Assembly (NCBI GenBank): GCA_023052935.1
Contig: CM041297.1
Location: 45,322,417-45,386,416, forward strand
From: Piezodorus guildinii
Lineage: Eukaryota > Arthropoda > Insecta > Hemiptera > Pentatomidae
Reading direction: 5' to 3'
DNA: 64,000 nucleotides
The notes beneath the pieces were generated by a model that was given only the letters and a program-made list of their open reading frames with translations, was not told the DNA's origin and did no database searches. Both the position numbers and the translations under genes were made by a program. Below are positions 31,783 through 41,528 of this stretch, piece after piece. The stretch's first letter is position 1. Each line of letters starts with the position of its first letter.

Positions 31783-34314
31783 TCCTATTCCTATACAAAT
31801 TTATAATATTTACATTTTTTTTCTCTTCTAGCCATTTACATTATTTTATTTTGTTTCTCTCTACCACTATATTGTAAATTTAGACCTTTGGTGCGCACAT
31901 TACATGATCGAAATATAATCACACTCACCATTTAATTGCCATACAGGTGATGGTGGATAATCCCCAGGGAGTCCAAAATCACATTTTCTGCTAACACCGC
32001 TATATCCCTCATATCGACACCCAGGTCTTCCAAAAATCTTCTCGTGCTTCCAGGGATCGCTCCGCGAGACCCAAACCATAGACCTCTAACGGAGAACTGT
32101 CTCACGCTAAATGTCTCGCGGAACTTTGCTTTTAGGAAAGGGATGCATTTCTCGTAGATGGCTCTCTTCTCTCTTTCCACTTCACCTGCTTGATCGAAGT
32201 AATTAGTCTCATATCGAACGGTAGGGTCCAGGATCATTGCGGTAGTTCCGTTCTTCGGGAATGCAACGATGTCTGCGTACCTAACTAGCAGGTGAAATAT
32301 TTTTCCCAGAGGAGCTTTGTTAATTCGTTCTTAACCCTGTGGTGCCGACGCGTGATGAGCAGGGAGTTGTTGGGGAAATTTCCCAGCACATGGGCTGGTG
32401 TTTCAGACTCTCTGCCGCATTTGCGACAGAGGGATCCAACTTCTCTCACTTGTCCGTTTATTATTATTATAAAAAACTTAATTTATTTGTACCTACGTTT
32501 CGGCCTAAATTTTAGGTCTCCTCAGGGCGACTGAAGGAGCGAGGTCACAACAAATATTGTGATCTTCAAAACCATCCTCACTTCACAAACGTATTCAATA
32601 ATAACAGATTTCACATTTCTATGTCTCCCCTACATATGTTCGTTAGTTTTTCGATTTCATTTATCATACAAATGCCTGTTGTCGAAGTTTATTCATTTTA
32701 ATTTTCATTCTTCTTATTAAGTATACCCTACATTCACTGTTTCCCATTTTATTTATTCTTATTAATTTTCAATTGTTATTGTTTACTTAATTCATAATTC
32801 CTATTAAATAATTATAAACAGTTAGGAGATTTTTTTTATGAGGCTATACTCCCAATTTGTATTGTCTAGTCATTAATGTCTTTATTATCCAAATGATAAG
32901 GAACATTGAACAAAGGAGAGTTGAGTTATTGAATAAGATAAGTCCCGCTAAAGTCACCTATAGCACGAAACATTTTTGTAGTTGACTGCGATTCTAAAAA
33001 TTTTTTTTTTGTTCTGAAGAAATTATAATTTAAAACTCTAAGCCTTTATATTCCACTAGCTTGAAATAATAGAAATACAGCTAAGATAATTTGTCTCTTA
33101 ATGTAATATACTTTATTTAGGCTGGGGAGAACTTTGGAGTCAATACAACGCTGTCCTCCTTGAAGAGTTTGCTGGGAGTGAAAAAAACCCATCTTCTGAG
33201 GTTGCCTTTGAGGGAAAAACACACCATTCCGGACTCTGATATCCCTGAGAGCTTCGATGCTAGGGAACATTGGCCAGAATGTGCATCCATCCGCCACATC
33301 AGAGACCAAGGAACCTGCGGATCTTGTTGGGTAAGGATCTCTTTTATTCCATCCCAAATAAAGAAAGTTATATAACCTTCTAACGCGTCAAAAAACGTTA
33401 TTTGCAGGCCGTTGCTGCAGCAGGAGCCTTCACTGACAGGTTGTGCATTGCCACCAACGGCAAATTCACGATGCCACTCTCTGCGGAGGAACTGTTGGCC
33501 TGCTGCGCCACTTGTGGTCATGGTTGTAACGGCGGAAGTCCCTTCGAAGCTTGGATGTTCTTTGCTACAAACGGTTTAGTTACAGGTGGAGATTACAAGT
33601 CCAACGAGGTAGGTGGTCAAAGTTTCCTTTGTCTTAAAGTATTTGATTCTGTTTATTTTTCCGAACTGACTTGAGAATCATCTTCTTGCAGGGTTGCCAA
33701 CCATATGAGATAGAAGCCTGCTCTCACCATAGCAAAGGAGAGTTGCCATCCTGTGACACCTTACCTCATTCAGAAACTCCCCAATGCCAGAGGAAGTGCA
33801 CAAATCCGACATATTCGAAAACCTTCTCAGCGGATCATCATAAAAGTATATATAAAAACAATAATGACGTTATATAGGATTCATTATAGAATATTAATAA
33901 TTTATTCATTTACAGTCAAACGCGCCTACGTCATAAGGGATGACGTCAAAGAGATCCAGAAGGAGATCATGACCCACGGCCCCGTGGAAGCAGACTACAC
34001 TGTCTACTCAGACTTCATGACGTATAAATCAGGTACGGCATGGGATACGGTATGATATTCGCTGTTGCGCTGGAATAGTATCAGATGCTAATTACTTTTT
34101 CTGATTAGGTATCTATTCCTACGTTACCGGGCAGATAATGGGAGGACACGCAGTGAAGATCATCGGCTGGGGAGTTGAAGATGGTACACCATACTGGCTC
34201 GTTGCCAACCAATGGAACAAGAACTGGGGAGAGAATGGACTTTTCAGGATATTGAGAGGAACCAACGAATGCGAATTCGAATCTGATATTGTTGCTGGTC
34301 TACCATTAGTGTAA
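30420..34314 (+). CDS. CtsB: Cathepsin B-like cysteine peptidase, copy 2
   Basis: Intact gene of 334 residues. Exons are 30420-30536, 33121-33330, 33408-33608, 33692-33845, 33916-34032 and 34109-34314, all GT-AG. Signal peptide is residues 1-~17 ([17 protein letters not shown]), and propeptide runs to ~79 with AKWKAGENF. The mature chain starts near IPESFDARE. Gln102 and Cys108 lie in [10 protein letters not shown], the CxxGHGCNGG block follows, and occluding-loop His188-His189 lie in ACSHH. His280 lies in [11 protein letters not shown] and Asn300 in VANQW. Two departures from the usual pattern are Val in CWAV, where mammalian cathepsin B has Phe, and Gln after the catalytic Asn, where Ser is usual. 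Introns 2-5 are 70-85 bp apart from intron 1 (2.6 kb, repeats). AATAAA follows at 34372. It is likely a secreted or lysosomal digestive protease, as in other sap-feeding insects; that tissue role is inference. Confidence 0.96.
30537..31150. other. Intron 1 of cathepsin copy 2, nothing recognised
   Basis: AT-rich with many T runs. No repeat family or coding signal is recognised. Confidence 0.4.
31320..31400 (+). repeat. Penelope-type terminal repeat candidate, + orientation
   Basis: Carries the hammerhead-like motif 31325-31363 and the following CAGTTTATTAAGTTTATATC. A partner in opposite orientation lies at 32470-32530. Together they flank the R2-like fragment in intron 1 of copy 2. Confidence 0.45.
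31325..31363 (+). ncRNA. Hammerhead-ribozyme-like motif, well-formed core
   Basis: GCC (31325-31327), core CTGAAGA (31328-31334, fits CUGANGA), helix II with CCTA/TAGG, GAAAC (31353-31357), GTC as cleavage triplet (31358-31360), then GGC (31361-31363). GCC and GGC pair as helix I. Helix III would be two pairs only (AC/GU), which suggests a dimeric type I hammerhead as described for Penelope-like elements. Confidence 0.5.
31727..31774. repeat. (TA)n microsatellite
   Basis: About 48 bp of TA dinucleotide within intron 1 of cathepsin copy 2. Confidence 0.95.
31930..32455 (-). mobile_element. R2/RLE-type LINE C-terminal remnant
   Basis: On the minus strand: a zinc-finger segment [16 protein letters not shown] with [10 protein letters not shown], then [10 protein letters not shown] and [10 protein letters not shown] (101-codon frame 31932-32237), then [20 protein letters not shown]. 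This order (CCHC finger, then a PD-D-type restriction-like endonuclease, then the GLWFGARG tail) is that of R2-group retrotransposons that lack an AP endonuclease. One frame break separates the finger from the endonuclease. RT is absent. It lies in intron 1 of cathepsin copy 2. Confidence 0.7.
32470..32530 (-). ncRNA. Hammerhead-ribozyme-like motif, minus strand
   Basis: Read on the minus strand from 32528: GCC, CTGAGGA (32525-32519), a hairpin CCTAAA/TTTAGG, GAAAC (32501-32497), GTA and GGT (to 32491). CUGANGA, GAAA and an NUH triplet are all satisfied. Helix I (GCC/GGU) includes one G-U pair. It is the inverted partner of 31325-31363. Confidence 0.5.
32531..33120. other. Intron 1 of cathepsin copy 2, distal part, nothing recognised
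   Basis: AT-rich, with an ACGAAACATTT string near 32969 but no hammerhead core next to it. It ends at the acceptor CTTTATTTAG. Confidence 0.4.
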
Positions 34315-34371
34315 ATTCGTTCCCTACATTAGCATTAAAAAACCTTTTGTAATATATATTTTTGTACTTCA

Positions 34372-34377
34372 AATAAA
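34372..34377 (+). terminator. Polyadenylation signal of cathepsin copy 2
   Basis: AATAAA 58 bp after the stop codon. Confidence 0.6.
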
Positions 34378-34380
34378 ACT

Positions 34381-35734
34381 TTTTTAGTATAATAAATACC
34401 CAGTTAGTCAATTCATTTTACCTTATCTTAACTTTACAAGGGGACTTATAGGGGAGGTCTGCTTTTCTCGAATAAGTTGGCACCTGCGCAACTAAAAATA
34501 TATAACTGCTTTATTTTATTGATACAGGCAATCCACAACAATGGTGATGTTTGCCGACGTAAAATATTGCTATTTCAAAGATATTACTAATAACAGTTCA
34601 TAGTTAGATAGATGAGAAGGTAGATGTAAGGATGGTAGGTAGGCATATGGAAAAGGCTTGTAAATGGAGTGACAAACATAATTTAATTCTAATAAAAATG
34701 ATACAGGAAAAAAAGTATAAATTATTCATGATAAAATAAAAATAAGTATAATTAGGAAGCTCTAGATTGATTACTATAATGTATTTCGTTTTAAATGATT
34801 TGCATAATTAAGGTTATATTAGTTAATACATAATACATAATACAGTTGATATGTTTATGGGTCTTCACTCATACTTACACATTATGACTGCAAGGGATTG
34901 ACTATTAAGGAAAACTATTTTTGTATATCTTGATTGATGTTACAGAGTAGATATATATTCTGTAACACACACATATAAACGTGTGTGAAAATTCAGTGAG
35001 AGGCCGAGGTTGCCTAGCATTGCCGCCATAGTAATCTTAACATCATAAGGAGTCGGTTTGAACCCAGCCACGGCGGGTTAAACTTTATTTCGTTGCTGGT
35101 ACCACATGGGTTGGTTACGTATAGGAAACCCCGATCCTGATACCCATATTTGGAAAGGACGATTAAAACAGAAAATATATATCCATGAGCATTGGTGCTT
35201 ATAATTATATAATGATTTAAATTAGCCCTTATTATATATTTTTTTTTTTACTCTGGTGATTTGGACTGGAGTATACAAATAACCTTGTGGAAATTTATAT
35301 ATTAAAATTAATAAATATTTAAAAAAAGTTGACTTCATTTTTTTTTTTTTTTTTTTTACGTAAGAGCTATCCTTTGTATGCCTATAATGGAGTCAAAAGA
35401 AGTATATAATTTCATTCTTTATATTTTTAGATTTTAATATCTCTACTTTGAACGGTTACATTATCAAACGTACTAAACTTTATTTAGTTACTGTATCTCT
35501 TTAGGCGTTATTAAAAAAAAAATTATGCAATCTATAACTGCACATTTTATCTTTTAAAAGTTACGAATTCTTGCTTCATATCCTTCATATATGTTGTGAG
35601 TCTAAGAATGATACCAAAACTGCTATGGATGAATGTAGTTTAAAGAAAAAGTTATATTAATTTAAGAATTGAATGAAAATAGATTAAATAATTTAATTTA
35701 AGAAAAAATAAAATTAAACCTACCCTAATGGTCA
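34381..35734. other. Intergenic stretch; one possible SINE head near 34995
   Basis: Mostly unrecognised and AT-rich. At 34995-35090, GAGGCCGAGGTTGCCTAG and GGTTTGAACCCAGCC look like A and B boxes of a tRNA-derived SINE, but the body does not match families 1-4. Confidence 0.35.
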
Positions 35735-35905
35735 TGGGGTGTGACCACAATTTTTGGGTACCTATTTATTGAGGTTGTATGAGATCTCACAATCCCAGGG
35801 TCCACCTGAGCCTGAAGAAACAATATAAATCATTATTCATTATCGAATCCGGGATCTAGAGATAAGTAGTACTACCCTAGATCTACTATTACACCAAATA
35901 ATTAG
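35735..35905 (-). mobile_element. SINE family 2, decayed, minus strand
   Basis: The reverse complement has a tRNA-like head (GATCCCGGATTCGATAA) and the body landmark AATAGGTACCCAAAAAT. Strongly diverged. Confidence 0.45.
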
Positions 35906-36188
35906 AACATCTAATTAAAAAATAATAATGGTCGATTTATCAACCATGCTTGATTTTGATAACATCATTCAATTTAAGTTTGGATCTCGATTGTATCTTG
36001 TCATGTGAGTGATTTTAACACGTTAAACCGATGGTAATTAAACCTTATCCAAGAATGTCATCAGAATAATGGATTCAGAAAAATAGAATATTAAAGTTTG
36101 AAAATGAAAAAAAAAAAAACGTAAAAAATACAATTTAGACAATAAAATTTCTGATAAGAATATAGTGTAAATTCATAATAGATGCTAA

Positions 36189-36651
36189 AGTCCCATCTAC
36201 ACGGTGAGAAAACAGGGAGCTGTGGGTGAAGTGAAATCCGTGAGATTTGGTGAGAGTGAATGATAAAAGTTGATGAACTCATAATTTTTCATTAATTTTT
36301 CTTTTATATTACTTCATATTTTTTTTTTTTTTGTCTTCTATTTTAAATAATGATTAATTTCTGCAAATGGAGTTTCTACAATTAAAAAAACAGGTTTTCA
36401 TGATGTGTATATTAAACTTGTTTGTTTTGGCATAACTTTATCATTTAGTTTTTTTTGTCTTTTCTTAAAAATAATATTTAATGATATAATTGTTTTTTTC
36501 AAAAAGTTATATTCGATGTAATTATGCAAATTTATTTTTAAAAAATAAGCGTTCCCCCTCTCCGCTACTTTCGTGAACTCTCACAAGAGCTCGCTTTTCG
36601 ATATTTCATCTTGCCTACACTTTCCTGTTTTCTCACCGTGTAGCATGGCCT
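36189..36651. mobile_element. PIF/Harbinger-like MITE, 463 bp
   Basis: Terminal inverted repeats of about 28 bp share CTACACGGTGAGAAAACAGG, with AGTCCCAT at the left end and AGGCCATG at the right. They are flanked by TAA on both sides (36186-36188 and 36652-36654), the target duplication used by PIF/Harbinger elements. It has no coding capacity. The right duplication lies 6 bp from that of the next LINE. Confidence 0.75.
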
Positions 36652-36681
36652 TAAGGCAATAGATATTTATTAACGCTAAAT

Positions 36682-37290
36682 TTGGGGCCAATTATTAATC
36701 AAGAAAATATTCTGCCATTGCTACCCAAAATTATGTGGAAAGAATCTAGAAAAATAGAGTATAAAATGATATTAGAGGGCTTCACAAATAAAATTTTAGA
36801 ACAAAAGATTAATACCGAAGTTAAAGATTTAATTGATTCAATAGTTAACAGTGCAAAAACAGTATGTAACTTTAATAATAACAGTAATAATGCTATAATA
36901 AATAAAAAGCGGCCATGGTTTGATCACGATTGTGTCAGAATCAGAAAACAAATGTTTGTCCTTTTGAATTTATTTAGAAAGACAAATGCCAAAGTAATAA
37001 AAGAAAAATTTCTTTCAATATCAAAAGAGTATAAGAGTGTTTGTGATAAGAAAAAAATAGAATATTCGCTTAGTTTGACTAAAAAATTCGAGGAAGCTAA
37101 AGACTGTAAACAATTTTGGTCTCTAGTAAATAATTTAAAGTTCAAAAAAAATATTATTTGTCCAAATATAAAAATGGAAAAGTGGGTAGATCATTTTAAA
37201 ACTTTGTATAATATTTTCAACCCGTCTCCAATAACTTTTTATAGCACACCGATGAAATCCTGGACCGTGAATTTAGCTGCTCCGAACTAA
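36682..37290 (+). pseudogene. LINE pol, part 1 (linker before RT)
   Basis: 202 codons. Lysine-rich region between endonuclease and RT, with KKRPWFDHDCVRIRKQ and FWSLVNNL, both typical of that linker. The frame shifts near 37245. The frame beginning with EILDREFSCSEL continues into the RT, so one indel separates this part from 37455-39170. Confidence 0.75.
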
Positions 37291-37454
37291 GCGCGGTTAT
37301 TAAGAAAGTAAAGAGCAACAAGGCTCCCGGCATAGATAGAATTCCCGGCGAATTTTATAGAGAAGCACCGCAAAACTTTATAAAATTATTACTCAAAGTT
37401 TTCAATGATAATTTTAATTCAGAGAAACTACCTCCAGGTTTCGGAAAGATAATT

Positions 37455-39170
37455 TTGTATCCACTGCACAAAAAAGGATGCATTACTGACCCCAATAATT
37501 ATCGCGCGATATCCTTTATTAACGCTGTACAAAAACTTTATACTGAGCTGCTAGTTGAAAGACTTACAAATTGGGTGGATGTGAATCATATACTTGATGA
37601 AAGACAATCAGGATTTAGGCGAGGCTACAGTACTGTTGATAACATTTTTGTTCTGTATAATTTAATCGAGCAGCAATTACAGGCTAAAGGTAAACAGATC
37701 TTTTGTCTTTTTATAGATCTCAAGTCCGCGTTCGATACTGTGGATCCTTCCCTGCTATTTTATAAACTTTGCTCGTTAGGAATTTCGACAAAATTTGTAA
37801 ATAGTTTAAAAACTTTATACTCGGAAACGAAAGCTGTGGTATGGACACAAAAAGGTATTTCTGGCGAATTTAGTATAGAAAGGGGGTTGAGGCAAGGATG
37901 TTCTTTGAGTCCAATACTCTTCTCTCTCTTTATAAATGACATAACGCAGGAATTAGGAGAGGGAATCAAAGTGGGAACAGCTAAAGTTAACTCGTTGCTT
38001 TTTGCCGATGATATTGTAGTTTTCTCAGATTCGCCGTTTAAACTAAGAGAAATAATATCACGATTAGAGATGTACTTGGATAAATGGAAATTAGCTCTGA
38101 ATGTTTCTAAATCAAAAATAATGATTTTTGGTCAAGCGAAAAGGAGAAGACCCAAAATAAAATATAAATGGTGGTATAAGGGAGAAGAGATGGAGGTAGT
38201 GAGGAAGTATAAATATTTGGGTCTGACAATTTCTGATAATCTATCACTTCATGAGCATTTTAAAGAAAAAGTACAGACTGCCAAGTTAAGTATCAATAGT
38301 ATCTGGAGTAACGTATTCATTAATAAACATGTTCCGATATCGGCCAAGTATAAAGTGTTTCAGGCGGTGGTGGAATCTGTAATGTACTATGGAGCACAAT
38401 TCTGGGGGTACCATAATTACCAACAATTAGAAACTATTCATAGATTATTTTTGAAGAAACTTTTTAACTTACCAAAGAACACACCTAACTACATGTTGTA
38501 CCTGGAAACGGGCAGGGATCTATTGTGTTTTAGTACAAGAAGTTTGCATTTAAATTATATTATAAAAATTTTAAACTATAGTGATGTACGCTTACCTAAA
38601 ATTATAGCTCTTGATGGTATGAAAAACAAAAATTGTAGCTGGCTAAACGAATGGGTAAAACTAGCAGAAGATTTAGGCTGTCTATTTGATAGGGAGTTCG
38701 TATCGGTGGCGAGGTGGAATAGTCAAATGATTAATATAATGGCTGCAGCCAAGGAAAATTTTAAAAAAGAACTAGGGATCTCCGTTATGGGTGCCGAACA
38801 CCATCTAATTTATAAGAAGCTAGATTATGGTGTAAACTACATTAATGACAAAAACAATATAGAATTAATAAGAATAGTTTTTTATACAAGAGCCGAAATG
38901 ATATCCTTAAATTGTAAACCATGGATGAGGGAAATAGTTTACACATGCTCAATTTGTAACAGTAAGGAGGACGAAAATATAATTCATTTTTTAGGTAAAT
39001 GTACGGCATTTAATCATTTTAGGAAAAAGTATTTTGGAGAAAGTATTTTGACTGAAAACAAAATAATAGACATTTTGAATGGAATTAATTGGAACTCACT
39101 GTATAAATTTATGAAATGTGCTGTTAACTACAGAAGCTTTTTAATAAAGGAATTCAATTACAATAATTAA
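37455..39170 (+). CDS. LINE pol, part 2: reverse transcriptase and C-terminal finger
   Basis: 571 codons from the first ATG; the frame is open upstream to about 37250 and includes NKAPGIDRIPGEF. RT motifs in order are NNYRAISFINAVQKLYTELL, RQSGFRRGYSTVDNI, FIDLKSAFDTVD, GLRQGCSLSPILFSLFIND and LLFADDIVVF (catalytic Asp pair at 38007-38012). Near the end, CSICNSKEDENIIHFLGKC is a CxxC-H-C finger. No stop interrupts the frame. Part 1 is out of phase and the endonuclease is missing, so this copy is not autonomous. I could not assign the clade. Confidence 0.85.
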   Translation: MYPLHKKGCITDPNNYRAISFINAVQKLYTELLVERLTNWVDVNHILDERQSGFRRGYSTVDNIFVLYNLIEQQLQAKGKQIFCLFIDLKSAFDTVDPSLLFYKLCSLGISTKFVNSLKTLYSETKAVVWTQKGISGEFSIERGLRQGCSLSPILFSLFINDITQELGEGIKVGTAKVNSLLFADDIVVFSDSPFKLREIISRLEMYLDKWKLALNVSKSKIMIFGQAKRRRPKIKYKWWYKGEEMEVVRKYKYLGLTISDNLSLHEHFKEKVQTAKLSINSIWSNVFINKHVPISAKYKVFQAVVESVMYYGAQFWGYHNYQQLETIHRLFLKKLFNLPKNTPNYMLYLETGRDLLCFSTRSLHLNYIIKILNYSDVRLPKIIALDGMKNKNCSWLNEWVKLAEDLGCLFDREFVSVARWNSQMINIMAAAKENFKKELGISVMGAEHHLIYKKLDYGVNYINDKNNIELIRIVFYTRAEMISLNCKPWMREIVYTCSICNSKEDENIIHFLGKCTAFNHFRKKYFGESILTENKIIDILNGINWNSLYKFMKCAVNYRSFLIKEFNYNN

Positions 39171-39470
39171 ATAAACAGAGAATATGTTGTCACAGATAAA
39201 GTGTAATTATATTTTGTTTATTCTATTTGGGAAACAAAGATTATCCCTCTATCTTTTTACAATAATGTATAATGTTTATTTATTTTTTGTTTGTTATTGT
39301 AAGCTTATACTTTTGTTTATTAATAATGTATATAAATAAACCAACTTCCTGGCAGACGGAAATCCATGCCAGTATTTTGTGTTCTCTAGACGAATGTAAA
39401 GAAAAATGTAAAATTTATTAATAAAACACATTTATCTATCTATCTATCTATCTATCTAGATATTTATTAA

Positions 39471-40264
39471 AATTATTATGTTATTGCCAACGAGATAATA
39501 GGTTAAAGAGGAAAACAGCTAAGGTTCGCTTTACAACACCTTTAAAAAATATGTTAATTACACCAGTTGTTGGCATTGAAATGTCAATTTTAACATAGAC
39601 ATTGGAATTAATAGCGAAGCAGTCTTTAAAACTCTCCCGTGAGAAAATCATGTAAAAAATGTCATTAATTTTAAATCCAAGCCATTATTGACAAAATTAA
39701 TTCAACGAATGAAACAAAGTTACTCAATGATGTTTCTTACAAGTTTTTCCTAATTGAAAATCAGTGATTAGACAATACTGATATTAAAATTTCGAATCAC
39801 TTGACAAAACTACGGATCTCTGATAAGAGATGTTATATGTAATGTAAACACAATTAAACAATTACGAGATTTTTTTTTTTAAATATTCACGCACTCACTT
39901 TACCTTATATTCAAAACCAATTAATAAGTATATGATAATAAACAAACAGGAACGTCACAAGCCAGAATTTTGAGAATTGCGCAGTTCTCGACAACCTTGA
40001 AAAGTCTGTGATTTTTATCTCGTACAATGTTAAAGTATTAACCATCATAATTTTGATATTTCATCGATAGATATAATAAGAATCATTGGATCATATAATT
40101 TCCCATTATTATTTATTTTATTTTTTGTAAAATCACTAGGAACGTAATTTATTGTGCTTAGAATCAGAACCTGTATAGAATGTAGGAAGCCAAGAACTCA
40201 TTTCTATTGTATCAAAGGTAGTAATGTAAGGATATGAAGAATTACAAACAGTATAATACTTTAT
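39471..40264. other. Intergenic stretch, nothing recognised
   Basis: AT-rich with no open frame or known repeat landmark. Confidence 0.4.
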
Positions 40265-41280
40265 GGAAACGCAATTCAAAAATATTTACAAGGTAGGAAT
40301 CTTTCTTTTCATCCAAAAATCTTCCCTTTCTTTTCAAAACAGCTTTGAACACTAGCGGCATACTTTCTATTAATTTATCTAATTTTTCAAACGTCAAATT
40401 ATTCCAACGACTTTTAAGACGCTTCCAAAAGTGTTTTTGTGAAGTTGTAACGTCCTCTGACTTTCCTACGAGTTCTTCCCAAAAGTGCTCAGTTGGATTG
40501 AGCCGTCCAATTCATATTCAAGCCAAAACCCGGTGCACAGTTTTGAAGAGTTAGGTTGTTTGTTTATTTAACACCACTTTATGCTACCGTGGCTAGTCGG
40601 ACGAGCTACAATGAAGTCCTAATTTTGCCTATCCAGGTTTAATAATGATAAGGATCTTTAACGAGTACCTGACAACTCACAGGCTCGGGACCACCTTTTA
40701 ACTTCCCTCCGAAGGACGGTCTAACTATGGATTTTTTACCCCCAAAAAATCTCCTGAGCCATCTGCGGGTTTGAACATACGATCTTGGGCATAGAAGGCT
40801 GTTATGCTAGCCACCCAGCAACAAGTGACCCCAGATTTGAATGTGTTTTAGATTGTTAGCCTGCTGTTTAATAAAATTAGAACGAATTAAATGAAGACCA
40901 GAAGGAATTTCGTGGTTTATCAAAACGTTTTTATTACCTTCTTTATTAAGTATTCCTTCGATTTGTCCAAAGCCTGAGAAACATTCCCACTCAAAAAATG
41001 TCTCTCCTCCAACTTTTACTGTCGATACTATACACTAAGGAATGAACTTTTCTGATAGTGTAAGACGAACCATTAACACCTGAAACTTTGATTCGTTTGT
41101 CCAAAGTACCTTTTTCCAATCCTCCATAGTAAAATCCTTGTAAGCAAGTGAAGAAAGATGCATTTTCCTTTTATTGGCTAGTCTTAAAAGTGGTTTTAGT
41201 GCACCAATACGTCCTAATGAATTGGCTTCCTTGAATCTTCTTTTCACAGTAAAATGAGATACCAACTTTTCTTCTTAAAA
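40265..41280 (-). pseudogene. Tc1-like transposase remnant split by a SINE
   Basis: The minus strand reads from 41265: VSHFTVKRRFKEA, then DFTMEDWKKVLWTNESKF, KVGGETFFEWECFSGFG, GILNKEGN and HEIPSGLHLI. After the SINE at 40557-40832 it continues NPTEHFWEELV, SRWNNLTFEKLDKLIESMP and FKAVLKRKGRF. This is the Tc1 order: W(T/S)DES, GCFS, QQDNDPKH, DLNPIEH, LIESMP. The first catalytic Asp is Asn here, the second has also changed, and stops are present, so it is dead. Confidence 0.8.
40557..40832 (-). mobile_element. SINE family 1 inside the Tc1 transposase
   Basis: Full-length reverse copy: tail GTTTGTTTATTTAACACCAC, body CCTATCCAGGTTTAATAATG and CCCTCCGAAGGACGGTCTAA, head GCGGGTTTGAACATACG and AAGTGACCCC. 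The flanks TTTTGAAGAGTT and ATTTGAATGTG look like an eroded target duplication. Confidence 0.78.
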
Positions 41281-41528
41281 GGCCATTTAGTTAGGCCAAT
41301 CACCCTTGGAAAACATGGAAGGGAGCTCGAGATATCGTTGCCATTCCCTTGATAAAAGGGTTTGGCCTAGCACATCGCTGGGAAAACCAGCACAGAGAAA
41401 TTTAAACGTCTAAACAGGCGCAGTGGTTCTGGTTTTGCCTGGAATATTGGACAAGCAAAAAGGGAGATTTCCACACAATTTAAATACTCCTTTTTATTAT
41501 ACAATACTAATCATCTTAATATTAAAAA

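Larger units (their letters stand above)
36661..39470 (+). mobile_element. 5'-truncated non-LTR retrotransposon with (ATCT)n tail
   Basis: AGATATTTATTAA at 36661-36673 and 39458-39470 is a perfect 13-bp target duplication. The element proper is 36674-39457. It starts between the endonuclease and RT domains, has a 3' UTR of ~260 bp with AATAAA, and ends in an ATCT microsatellite. The clade is not certain. It encodes a C-terminal CxxC...H...C finger but no RNase H. Confidence 0.9.

Noticed and set aside
31628..31831. 67-codon frame with a long Tyr-Ile repeat (also 42706, 58738, 52933 readthrough)
   Set aside because: Translation of (TA)n microsatellites.
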